A model generated the notes under the pieces. It did not search any database. It worked only from the letters and a program-made list of their open reading frames with translations, and was not told the origin of the DNA. A stretch of DNA of 64,000 nt, taken from contig CALXQW010000036.1 of NCBI GenBank assembly GCA_944390805.1, positions 62,001 to 126,000 on the forward strand. Reading direction: 5' to 3'. The first letter of the stretch is position 1. Each line of letters begins with the position of its first letter. This stretch comes from an uncultured Opitutales bacterium. Its GTDB lineage: Bacteria > Verrucomicrobiota > Verrucomicrobiia > Opitutales > Intestinicryptomonadaceae. Positions 34,689 through 43,977 of the stretch are shown piece by piece. The position numbers and the translations under genes are program-made.

Positions 34689-37600
34689 ATTTAGATAATG
34701 GAAGTGCGCGTTCAAGCTCATAGGTGTTTGTCTTAAACGACTTTTCGTCTGACAATATTCCGTTGAAACTAATCTTTACAGATTTCGCGGGGGAATCTAT
34801 CCTAATAGAGAAGTCGTATGGATATGAGTCTTTTCTTATTTTGCGGGTTTTCCCGTCAATTTCCACGGTCATTTCAAGGGTTTTAAATGTGCCGTATGGA
34901 GCCTCAAACCATGTGTAGGCATCCCAGAAATCATCGCGCACGGCTATGGCAACGGCATTTAAATTTCCAACTTCAGTCTTCTCTGTCCAGAAGGTCTTTT
35001 GGGCATTGGATATTCCTTTTGCTATATGATTGTGCGACTTAACCTGTATATCAAGATTGTCTATCATAAATATGCGCTGCTCGCGCGGGCCTATGGATAT
35101 CTTTGCCGACGAATTTACCAAAGGAATATCTTCTGGAGCGGAAGAATCTATCCGTGTCATCTTTTCAAAAGAGGTCTTGTTTTTTGATATGGCTTTGGGG
35201 TTAAACATTATTGTAAAACTCTGCGGTTTTTTCGACTGGTTTGTAAGCACCGCAAAGAATTTATCTGACGTGTGTGCGGCAATCCAATTTATCTGCGGAT
35301 TGTCTATCTTAAGAAGATTGCGGGCTATCCATAGCCAGGCACCCTTGTTGCCGCAGATCTCTCCAGGTTCATGCCCGTATATGAGACAGTCGAAATAGGC
35401 GTATCCAAATTGCCTTAAAGATGGAAATTTTACCTTTCCTCCGGATTTTAATATGGAATCGCTCACAAGATAATCGAGCGCCCATGATAGATGAACAGGA
35501 AGGTGGTGGTAATATATAAAACTTACATCTGGGCCTTCATACGGAAATTTTGCCGACTGGGTTATATCGGAGAAATCCGTATAATAATACCCAGGATAAT
35601 TTGCCCAACGTCCGACAACCGCATTGCGGGCGTAGGTCTCGTAGATTTTATCCTTTGTGTATTGCGCAAGCCTCAGGAAATTTGCCGCCCACGGAGATTG
35701 CATTATCATGCGACCTCCCTGCTTCATGTAAGTGTATGTGCACGGCTGCTCAAAACTCAGCCCGACATTTGAAACCTTCCATGCTTCTATATTTTTCTCC
35801 TTAACGTTTTCTTCTGTGAGCGGGAATCCGAGCCTGTATCTGCCCGCTCCTCTATGCAGTGTCAGGTTTGGCTTGTCGGCTCCGACCATATTGTTTAGAT
35901 GTATCAATACCTTGCCTTGAGGGAAACGGGGTTGTGTCCATACCCCTGTCATAAGGACTTTCGCGCCTATCTCGGCGGCGTCGAGGAAACGTTTTTCTCC
36001 GGTAATCTCATAAAAACGGAGCATGGTCTCCCATTTCGGAACAAATGAACATAGGAAAAACGGCGTCATTCCTAGATCGTCTTCGGGCGGGCAGGTTATA
36101 TTCTTTTCTATATATCTGTCGGCCTCGGCAATAGCCTTGTCGAGATCTTTCTTATCTTTGGTATGCTCGTATTTTGCGAGCGATTCGGCAAAATCGTCGT
36201 GTAATAAACCAATCTTTACGCTTCCATCTGATGGAAATGCTATATCGGCAAAACGCGGTGTATATCCGGCGCTAAGCTTATCAAGCCCATCAAAAACCGT
36301 ACTGCCAGCTGTGCGAAGAGGCCCTTTCATAGAGCCTGCTCCGTATGCTTTTCCTGTATCGTATGGAACTTCTGAGAAATGCCAACCACTTCTCGAAAGC
36401 GTATATTCCAATATGGGAAGCGCACGCCTGTTGTACATCTCTTCTGAACCTGTTATTCTATAGAGACTCAATGCTATCATAGGCGCGGAATTGCTGGCTC
36501 CATTGTGGCTTTCTATCTGATAGAAACCTTTTGAGCTATCCCACCAGCCGCCAAATTTGTCGTCCAGCATTAAGTCTGCCATATTTAAGCAGGCGTCGGT
36601 TAAGGAGGCACTTGTATTCTGGCGGTAATCGTAAAGCCCAAAGATGTTGTCGGCAGCGCATCTGTATGCATCGTACCATGAACCGTCTTTAAATATGGCA
36701 TTGAAGGAATATTTCATCTCTTGCCCCATTCCAAGATATGAATCTTCCGTACCTATTATTGGTCCAAATGTAGATGGCTGCACAATTCCTCCTGGATTCT
36801 TTATTTGCATAACATATCTTGATAAAATCGGAGTTGGAAACTCAAACGGACTAAGTTTTGAATCTCCCACGACGCCCACTGTACATTCTCCTCCGGCATT
36901 GAAACTCATAACAGACATTGGTGTTGGCGCGGCTCCTTGCAGCATAGAATAGTTCTTATCCGGGAATCGTTTGCGCTGTACAAGCATTGGCATCAATAAC
37001 TCGGAAACCTCGTCTAATGGCTTAGCCACAGGGAAGAAATAACCTATTGAATACTGTCCGTCTCTTGAAGCCTTGAACGTTAACTGAACATTGGCATAGC
37101 TGTCGTTTTCTTCGAGGGTCCATACGGCTTTTAGCTGCCCGATTTCAGTCGGGTAGAACTCTATCTCGACAGAATTATTCGATATATTTTTTGTTGAACA
37201 TGGTATGAACTCATAACAAGTTCCAGCATCCCAAATTACCGGTTCAGATGACTTGCTCGTCCTTATGATTTTCCCATTCCCGATGTTTAAAGTTACCGAT
37301 TTCTTCTCAATATTCTTCCAAGCAGGATGATAACTACGGTGTGGAATATCAAAACTTACATCTTCATTGGCATATATGACCGCGTATGTTTCTGCATTTG
37401 GAATTACCGATTTTACAGAATCTTTTGAATTTATTTCAACAACAGGAACTACAGAATCTTTGCCTTTCCTTTTGCATAGAACAAAGTTTATCTTTATGAA
37501 TTTATTCTTAATAGAAGCCTTTATGTCTTTTCTGTTTATACTCTCAATATCCGAAAACTTTAAGTCATACTTCTGAACTCCAGAACAAGCAATTGGAACG

Positions 37601-38124
37601 GTTCCTTTTATTCCGTCGACAAATAATGTATTGCGTGGAGAGTATCTCGGATTTGCCGATAATATAAATGCGTCGATTTCAATGCCGCCTTTTGGTGAAT
37701 TACAATAAAAAGCTATGGTATTTTCTCCCTTCTGAAGCGTTATAGGTGCAGATTTTTCCCACGTCCAGTCTCTGTTATTTTGAGCAAATGAGGTGTTGAG
37801 TTTTCTGCCGTTTATCCATACTTCAACTCCTCCTGATGCGGCATTTTGATTTCTACTTCTCAAAAATGGGGTATAGTTTCCAGATTCCGGCAAATAGATT
37901 GATGTTACAGCAGGCTCTTTACCCCCACTAAAGCGCAAAGTTCCCTGTTGCGAGGCTGCTCTTGCTGGAGATCTATTCCATGAACCGCTATATTCAAAGT
38001 CTTCACATTCCACACCAACTACGCCAAGCGGAGCGGCTGTACATATATAAGCTGATGTTAACATAGCAAATGTAAGTACAACTTTTGAAAAACATTGAAT
38101 TTTTGCGTTTATGTTTGGAATCAT
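34687..38124 (-). CDS. Very large secreted glycan-related protein (CBM-like N-terminus, helical toroid-like core)
   Basis: The 1145-residue protein has a signal peptide (about 1-30). Residues about 35-155 form a carbohydrate-binding-module-like domain (CEDFEYSGSW, VEVWINGRKLN, GGIEIDAFILSA). A long beta part follows, then at about 500-900 an alpha-helical segment with NLADLML-type repeats (LADLMLDDKFGGWWDSS, ISLYRITGSEEMYNRRALP, ADRYIEKNITCPPEDD) that looks like an (alpha/alpha) toroid as in many glycoside hydrolases and lyases. Several hundred residues after that close with beta strands. No known catalytic pattern could be identified, so the substrate and class are unknown. It is alone on the minus strand. 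Confidence 0.6.
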   Translation of the reverse strand: MIPNINAKIQCFSKVVLTFAMLTSAYICTAAPLGVVGVECEDFEYSGSWNRSPARAASQQGTLRFSGGKEPAVTSIYLPESGNYTPFLRSRNQNAASGGVEVWINGRKLNTSFAQNNRDWTWEKSAPITLQKGENTIAFYCNSPKGGIEIDAFILSANPRYSPRNTLFVDGIKGTVPIACSGVQKYDLKFSDIESINRKDIKASIKNKFIKINFVLCKRKGKDSVVPVVEINSKDSVKSVIPNAETYAVIYANEDVSFDIPHRSYHPAWKNIEKKSVTLNIGNGKIIRTSKSSEPVIWDAGTCYEFIPCSTKNISNNSVEIEFYPTEIGQLKAVWTLEENDSYANVQLTFKASRDGQYSIGYFFPVAKPLDEVSELLMPMLVQRKRFPDKNYSMLQGAAPTPMSVMSFNAGGECTVGVVGDSKLSPFEFPTPILSRYVMQIKNPGGIVQPSTFGPIIGTEDSYLGMGQEMKYSFNAIFKDGSWYDAYRCAADNIFGLYDYRQNTSASLTDACLNMADLMLDDKFGGWWDSSKGFYQIESHNGASNSAPMIALSLYRITGSEEMYNRRALPILEYTLSRSGWHFSEVPYDTGKAYGAGSMKGPLRTAGSTVFDGLDKLSAGYTPRFADIAFPSDGSVKIGLLHDDFAESLAKYEHTKDKKDLDKAIAEADRYIEKNITCPPEDDLGMTPFFLCSFVPKWETMLRFYEITGEKRFLDAAEIGAKVLMTGVWTQPRFPQGKVLIHLNNMVGADKPNLTLHRGAGRYRLGFPLTEENVKEKNIEAWKVSNVGLSFEQPCTYTYMKQGGRMIMQSPWAANFLRLAQYTKDKIYETYARNAVVGRWANYPGYYYTDFSDITQSAKFPYEGPDVSFIYYHHLPVHLSWALDYLVSDSILKSGGKVKFPSLRQFGYAYFDCLIYGHEPGEICGNKGAWLWIARNLLKIDNPQINWIAAHTSDKFFAVLTNQSKKPQSFTIMFNPKAISKNKTSFEKMTRIDSSAPEDIPLVNSSAKISIGPREQRIFMIDNLDIQVKSHNHIAKGISNAQKTFWTEKTEVGNLNAVAIAVRDDFWDAYTWFEAPYGTFKTLEMTVEIDGKTRKIRKDSYPYDFSIRIDSPAKSVKISFNGILSDEKSFKTNTYELERALPLSK

Positions 38125-38394
38125 AAGGCTGGTATCTGATATTTTTGTAAGTTCTAAATGAGATGTATTCCCCTTACATAAAAATATCTTTGAGCCTATT
38201 TATCAAGATGTTTATTAGATTAAATCTCTATTTTTGCAATATGACAGTTCTTTTATTAGAAATAATATAATTGAGAATTTTGCCTTTTGAATTGTTTGCT
38301 TATGTTAGATACAATTTCTCATCTAAAAAAGTACATATATTTTTTTTACCAGGCTAATAAATATTATATATAGTTTTGTTATATTAAAAATGAT
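38125..38394. other. AT-rich intergenic region
   Basis: About 270 bases of AT-rich DNA upstream of the large secreted protein gene (minus) and downstream of the flavodoxin terminator. It probably holds the promoter of the minus-strand gene. No ORF of significance, repeat or RNA is seen. Confidence 0.5.
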
Positions 38395-38431
38395 AATAAA
38401 AAAGCCGCACATTAAAATATGCGGCCTTTTT
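38395..38431. terminator. Terminator of the exported flavodoxin gene
   Basis: Stem GCCGCACAT (38404-38412) and ATATGCGGC (38417-38425) with one mismatch, bracketed by A-run on the left and T-run on the right, so it can work on both strands. It lies just after the minus-strand flavodoxin gene. Confidence 0.78.
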
Positions 38432-38448
38432 TTGTCATGGGTAAATAT

Positions 38449-39012
38449 TTAGATGATCTTCAATCTTCTTAGCCAATTTTTTATTTCTTGCTCAGATTTA
38501 TCAACAGCTCCACCCCTTATGGGAAGAGCTTCTAAGACCTCTGAATTTGGGCATAATTGCTTTATATCTTCCACTGAGCGTCCCATTCGGCTACCTTCAT
38601 GTGTCATGAATGGAACAATCTTTTTGCCGGATAAATCCATGCTGGAAAGCAACGTACGCATTGGTGAAGATATTGTTCCCCACCAGTTCGGAGAGCCTAC
38701 AAAAATTATATCGTAAGTAGAGATGTTTTCGGGAATTCCCTTTATCTGTGGCTTATATTTTGCATCAACTTCCTTTTTGGCAATAGATACAGTTTGGCTG
38801 TAATTCTCTGGGTAGGGCTTCTGCGGTATTATTTCAAAAATATCGGCACTTGTTGCGTTCTTTATGATATTTGCCATACGCCTGGTATTTCCGCTCCATG
38901 AGTAATATATAATAAGCATTTTCATTGATGGTTTATTTTCAGTTTTAGCTGCCCATGCTTTAAGTGCAAACAATGAAGCGGGCAACATGGTTATAAAAGT
39001 TTTTCTTCTCAT
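38449..39012 (-). CDS. Exported flavodoxin-fold protein
   Basis: The 187-residue protein has an N-terminal export signal (MRRKTFITMLPASLFALKAWA), with twin Arg near the start, and then a long-chain flavodoxin: the FMN-phosphate loop SWSGNTRRMA, PNWWGTISSPM for the isoalloxazine ring, and a C-terminal RGGAVDKSEQEIKNWL. Flavodoxins are normally cytosolic, so a signal sequence is notable. It is divergent from the AraC-type regulator gene and may be a target of it. The redox partner could be the polyferredoxin or the AKR further on. Confidence 0.85.
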   Translation of the reverse strand: MRRKTFITMLPASLFALKAWAAKTENKPSMKMLIIYYSWSGNTRRMANIIKNATSADIFEIIPQKPYPENYSQTVSIAKKEVDAKYKPQIKGIPENISTYDIIFVGSPNWWGTISSPMRTLLSSMDLSGKKIVPFMTHEGSRMGRSVEDIKQLCPNSEVLEALPIRGGAVDKSEQEIKNWLRRLKII

Positions 39013-39107
39013 ACTGTTTATTCCTTGGGGTTATTGTGCTGAAGTTATATTATGTATCTATTATATGGAGATCTCATATTTTGTAAATGTGCGTTTCTGT
39101 CAAAAAT

Positions 39108-39122
39108 CTGCCTAATACTGCC
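39108..39122. repeat. Direct repeat CTGCC-N5-CTGCC upstream of the AraC gene
   Basis: Two CTGCC copies at 39108-39112 and 39118-39122, 10 bp apart, that is on one face of the helix. They lie in the gap between the divergent flavodoxin and AraC-type genes, where a binding site of AraC-type proteins (which often read direct repeats) would be expected. The short length means chance cannot be excluded. Confidence 0.3.
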
Positions 39123-39186
39123 AATTAGATCCTTGACGAAAACATAAAGAGATATTAGGTGTCTTGTAGATAATACATTTTATTAT

Positions 39187-40068
39187 ATGAATCTTCGGAG
39201 CCTAAACGAAAGCCTAAAAAAGGCCGTTGAAAAATTCTTGCCAGAACAGGGATCCTTCCCGTGTGAAATTAAAGGCTTAAACTTTCATCGCATAGATAAT
39301 TCCCGTTCGGAGAACTGCTTTTACACTCCAAAAATTATTGTGATGCTTCAGGGAAAAAAGTGCGTGTATGTGGGCAAGGATAAATACGAGTACGCGGCTG
39401 GTCAGTGTATCGTAACTGGGGTGGATGTACCGGCTACAAGTTATGTTGTTGAGGCTAATCCTCAAAAACCGGCAATGGCGGTGTCTTTGGATTTGGACAT
39501 GGAGATATTGTCGCGCATGTTGGAGGATATACCTGAGGTAGGCTCTAAGAATGTGGATTCCTGTCAGACAATGGCTGTTTCCATATCGGACATCCATATG
39601 TTAGATGCGTTTCTCCGTCTTGTCCGCTTGCTCGATAGCAAGGAAGAAACCTCTGTAATAGCTCCAATAATTGTGCGCGAGATATACTCCAGGCTCTTGA
39701 TAAGCGCCTTAGGGTATCATATAAGGGAATTTTGTACAAGGGGAACCCGCAATAATGGCGTAATGCGAGCTGTAAATTGGTTGAAGAGGAACTACTCAAA
39801 ACCATTCAAGGTTGAGGAGCTTGCCAAATATGTACATATGGCTCCTACGACATTTCATAGGCACTTCAGAAAGGTCACGTCTGTCAGCCCTATACAATAC
39901 CAGAAAAACTTGCGACTGCATGAGGCAAGGCATCTGATGATATCCAAAAACGAGACGGTATCTGAAGCTGCATATTCTGTAGGATATGAAAGCCCCACCC
40001 AATTTAGTAGAGAGTACAAAAGGCTATTTGGAACATCGCCCAAAAGAGACGCTCTATCTGCGGTTTAA
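39187..40068 (+). CDS. AraC-family transcription regulator (AraC_N type)
   Basis: The 293-residue protein has an N-terminal ligand domain of the PF06719 (AraC_N) type (PKIIVMLQGKKCVYVG, YVVEANPQKPAMAVSLDLD) and a C-terminal double helix-turn-helix (KPFKVEELAKYVHMAPTTF, EAAYSVGYESPTQFSREY). Relatives such as YqhC control aldehyde reductase genes. The gene is divergent from the exported flavodoxin and followed by the CMD/cupin and aldo-keto reductase genes, so it is the likely regulator of this redox island. The ligand is unknown. Confidence 0.9.
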   Translation: MNLRSLNESLKKAVEKFLPEQGSFPCEIKGLNFHRIDNSRSENCFYTPKIIVMLQGKKCVYVGKDKYEYAAGQCIVTGVDVPATSYVVEANPQKPAMAVSLDLDMEILSRMLEDIPEVGSKNVDSCQTMAVSISDIHMLDAFLRLVRLLDSKEETSVIAPIIVREIYSRLLISALGYHIREFCTRGTRNNGVMRAVNWLKRNYSKPFKVEELAKYVHMAPTTFHRHFRKVTSVSPIQYQKNLRLHEARHLMISKNETVSEAAYSVGYESPTQFSREYKRLFGTSPKRDALSAV

Positions 40069-40094
40069 TCTGAGTACAATGGTACCTACATTAG

Positions 40095-40122
40095 TCTCTT
40101 ATAAGAAGAGATACTTTTCTGA
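40095..40122 (+). terminator. Weak hairpin after the AraC gene
   Basis: A six-bp stem (TCTCTT 40095-40100, AAGAGA 40106-40111) with a short T-rich tail lies about 30 bp after the AraC stop. It is only a candidate; the stem is short. Confidence 0.3.
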
Positions 40123-40229
40123 TTATACTTATGACTTCCTTTATCACTAAAAATACATGGCAGGATTAGGCAAGAAAGCGGCGGCTTTATATATTTACAG
40201 ATTTTGAGGTATTTTATATTATCAGTTCC

Positions 40230-41333
40230 ATGAGAAATTCGATAAGAACCATGGATTGTTATCTATTTAGGGCTGTAAATATATTTGCAAGGTTTGCATT
40301 GTTCTTACTGCTTGCAATAATAATTTCAAATATATCGGAGGCAAAAATTATGGGTGAAGAGTTGAGCCAGAAGGAAAAACATATAGCGGAAGTGTCGTCT
40401 TATGCGGCTGCAGGTGATATAGACGGGTTAAAGGTGGCGTTGTCTAAAGGTCTAGACGTCGGAGTAAAGGTAAACGAGTTTAAGGAGGTTCTTGTTCAGC
40501 TGTATGCCTATTGCGGGTTCCCGAGAAGCTTAAATGCCATTTCCGCCTTTATGGAGGTTTTAAATGCACGCGGCGGCAAAGATGAACTTGGTCCTCTGCC
40601 GTCTGCGTTGCCGTCGGGTAAGAGTATAGATTTTGGGACTGAAAACCAAACCAAGCTTGTAGGAATGAAAGTAAAGGGATCGCTTTTCGATTTTGCTCCA
40701 GCCATAGACGAGTACTTAAAAGCGCATCTTTTTGGAGATATATTCTCAAGGGACAATCTCGATTGGAAAACTAGAGAGATTGCGACTATTGCAATGCTCG
40801 CCTCAATGAAGGGTGTTGACAGCCAGTTAAATAGCCACATAGCCATTGGAAAACACAATGGGTTGTCAGATGCTCAGGTAGGCGAAATTCTAAAGATAGC
40901 ATCTAGGGCAAGTTCAAAGAGCGAAAGCCCATTTGCATTGGGAAAGCCTAACGATGCATACTCAAAATATTTCAGCGGAAAGTCTTGGCTTGCGGTTTTG
41001 GCTTCAGACAAAAAGCTTGGCGTGCCTGTTGCCAATGTAACTTTTGAGCCGTCTTGTAGAAACAACTGGCACAGCCATACCGGTGGACAGATTCTCATTG
41101 CAGTTGGCGGTGTTGGGTACTATCAGGAAAGGGGGAAGCCCGCACGCCGCTTGTGCCCTGGAGATGTAGTTGAAATTGCGCCAAATGTTGAGCATTGGCA
41201 CGGTGCGGCTCCGGATAGTTTCTTCTCTCACCTTGCGATTGAGTGTAATCCACAGAGCAACAAGAACACATGGTTAGAACCAGTAAGCGATGCCGATTAT
41301 AAAAAGGCAACTTCAGCTAAAGAAGAGCAATAA
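40230..41333 (+). CDS. Carboxymuconolactone decarboxylase (AhpD-like)-cupin fusion
   Basis: The 367-residue protein starts with a hydrophobic export or anchor segment (about residues 15-38). Two CMD/AhpD-like segments follow: LVQLYAYCGFPRSLNAISAF at about 87-106 and KTREIATIAMLASMKGVDSQ at about 190-210, each a helical bundle part. The first has the Cys-Gly-Phe position but no CxxC pair, so a peroxidase role is doubtful. Residues about 255-345 are a cupin barrel with NNWHSHTGGQ and NVEHWHGAAPD, which give three His ligands for a metal. Many gut bacteria have such fusions next to aldo-keto reductases. The reaction is unknown; quinone or lactone handling is an inference. Confidence 0.85.
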   Translation: MRNSIRTMDCYLFRAVNIFARFALFLLLAIIISNISEAKIMGEELSQKEKHIAEVSSYAAAGDIDGLKVALSKGLDVGVKVNEFKEVLVQLYAYCGFPRSLNAISAFMEVLNARGGKDELGPLPSALPSGKSIDFGTENQTKLVGMKVKGSLFDFAPAIDEYLKAHLFGDIFSRDNLDWKTREIATIAMLASMKGVDSQLNSHIAIGKHNGLSDAQVGEILKIASRASSKSESPFALGKPNDAYSKYFSGKSWLAVLASDKKLGVPVANVTFEPSCRNNWHSHTGGQILIAVGGVGYYQERGKPARRLCPGDVVEIAPNVEHWHGAAPDSFFSHLAIECNPQSNKNTWLEPVSDADYKKATSAKEEQ

Positions 41334-41378
41334 TAGGTATCTTAGCCAGTTTGTTTGCATCATATTTTAGTGTCATAG

Positions 41379-42278
<900 letters not shown>

Positions 42279-42395
42279 AACATATTGCGACAGTACTTGA
42301 ACTTTTTGCATTAAAAATGTTTTTCAAGCCCATTGACGCAAGCCAGAGAGCGTATATCTTAATGTCGATTTTTATTTACGGAGAATTTTTAGACT

Positions 42396-43943
42396 ATGTT
42401 AAGACGAGCAAGAATAATAGTGTCGGTTTTATTTTTTGCCGCGGTAACGCTGCTTTTTCTGGATTTCACATCTGCTACGCACGCATGGCTTGATTGGACG
42501 GCAAAAGTGCAGTTTATTCCGGCCCTATTGGCCGCGAACTTTGCCGTTGTGGGCGCGCTTGTGCTGCTTACGCTGCTATTTGGCAGAATATATTGTTCTG
42601 TAATTTGTCCTTTGGGGATAATGCAGGATATCTTTTCCCATCTTGCGGGACGCAAGAAGCGCAATAGGTTCTCATATGCGCCTTCTAAAACAAAAACAAG
42701 AATTGCCTTTCTAACGCTTTTTATTGCGCTTGCATTGTTGGGGTTTTTATCTTTTGCAGCAATAATTGCTCCGTACAGCATGTATGGCAGAATTGCTTCA
42801 AATATTTTTTATCCAATATTTGCAGTGGCAAATAACGTTCTTGCGTTTTTTGCCGAGAAGCTAGACTCATACGCATTTTACAGCATCGATGTGTGGGTTA
42901 AGGGAGCCGGAGCATTTGCGCTTGCACTTGCAAGTTTTTTGGTTGTAGGTATATTGGCGTGGCGAGGCGGAAGAACATATTGCAATACGGTATGTCCGGT
43001 GGGAACAGTTCTGGGGTTTATAGCTAAATTCTCCTTGTTTAGGCCGGTTATAGACTTGTCAAAATGCAACTCGTGCAGATTGTGCGAAAGAAACTGCAAG
43101 GCAAAGTGCATAAGCTCAAAAGAGCATAAGATAGACTATTCAAGATGCGTGGCATGTTTTGATTGCTTAGATAAGTGCAGAAGTTCGGCAATATCTTATT
43201 CTTTTGTGCTTGGTGGAAAGTCGGCAAAAGAAAACCATGCTCAATGCCTAAATCGGAAGCCTGTAAAGCACGAATTAAAATCTGAAAAAAATATTGATAA
43301 CTCAGACAAGCAGAAAATTTCTGTGGACAGAAGGGCATTTTTATCTTCCGCAATGGTTCTGGCAACGGGAACTGCCTCTGAAAATATGAAGTTAGACGGA
43401 GGTTTGGCACCCATAAAACCTCGCCATTCACCCAAACGCAAAACACGCATAGTTCCGCCTGGGGCACTTAGCATTGCAAATTTATCGGATAAGTGCACGG
43501 CTTGCCATCTTTGCGTTTCGGCGTGCCCGTCGCATGTTTTGGAGCCACTTGCAAATCTTGAAAATTTTTTGCAACCGCAGATGTCTTACGAACATGGATA
43601 TTGCAGGGTAGAATGCGTTGAATGTTCAAAGGTGTGTCCTTCAGGCGCAATATTGCCAATTACGAGGGCGGAGAAAACGTCAATTCAAATAGGTCGGGCG
43701 GTTTGGTCGTCTGACCTTTGCATTGTAAATACAGATTCCCAGCAGTGCGACAACTGCTTTAGACAATGCCCAACTGGAGCAATACAAATGGTATCAAAAG
43801 ATCCTAAAGATTCCTCCGGGCTGAAAATTCCAATAGTTGACGAATATAGGTGCATAGGGTGCGGCGCATGTGAAAATTTGTGTCCGGCAAGGCCGGTTTC
43901 GGCGATACATGTGGAGGGATACTCCGTGCACAATAAAATCTAA
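42396..43943 (+). CDS. NapH-NapG-like fused membrane polyferredoxin
   Basis: The 515-residue protein joins two parts. Residues 1-215 form a NapH/YccM-like membrane domain with four or five spans and CSVICPLGIMQD and CNTVCPVGTVLG cysteine motifs. Residues about 222-270 hold CNSCRLCERNCKAKC and CVACFDCLDKC cluster sites. Then at about 310 there is an internal twin-arginine-like segment (VDRRAFLSSAMVLATG), after which four-Cys motifs (CTACHLCVSACPS, CVECSKVCPSG, CDNCFRQCPTG, CIGCGACENLCPA) resemble NapG/MauM ferredoxins. It likely passes electrons from the quinone pool to an exported partner. The internal RR segment suggests a former separate exported protein. The exported AKR gene starts 34 bp downstream. 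Confidence 0.85.
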   Translation: MLRRARIIVSVLFFAAVTLLFLDFTSATHAWLDWTAKVQFIPALLAANFAVVGALVLLTLLFGRIYCSVICPLGIMQDIFSHLAGRKKRNRFSYAPSKTKTRIAFLTLFIALALLGFLSFAAIIAPYSMYGRIASNIFYPIFAVANNVLAFFAEKLDSYAFYSIDVWVKGAGAFALALASFLVVGILAWRGGRTYCNTVCPVGTVLGFIAKFSLFRPVIDLSKCNSCRLCERNCKAKCISSKEHKIDYSRCVACFDCLDKCRSSAISYSFVLGGKSAKENHAQCLNRKPVKHELKSEKNIDNSDKQKISVDRRAFLSSAMVLATGTASENMKLDGGLAPIKPRHSPKRKTRIVPPGALSIANLSDKCTACHLCVSACPSHVLEPLANLENFLQPQMSYEHGYCRVECVECSKVCPSGAILPITRAEKTSIQIGRAVWSSDLCIVNTDSQQCDNCFRQCPTGAIQMVSKDPKDSSGLKIPIVDEYRCIGCGACENLCPARPVSAIHVEGYSVHNKI

Positions 43944-43977
43944 AAAAGCGCTTTTTAAAGAAAGGATCTTTCCAAAG

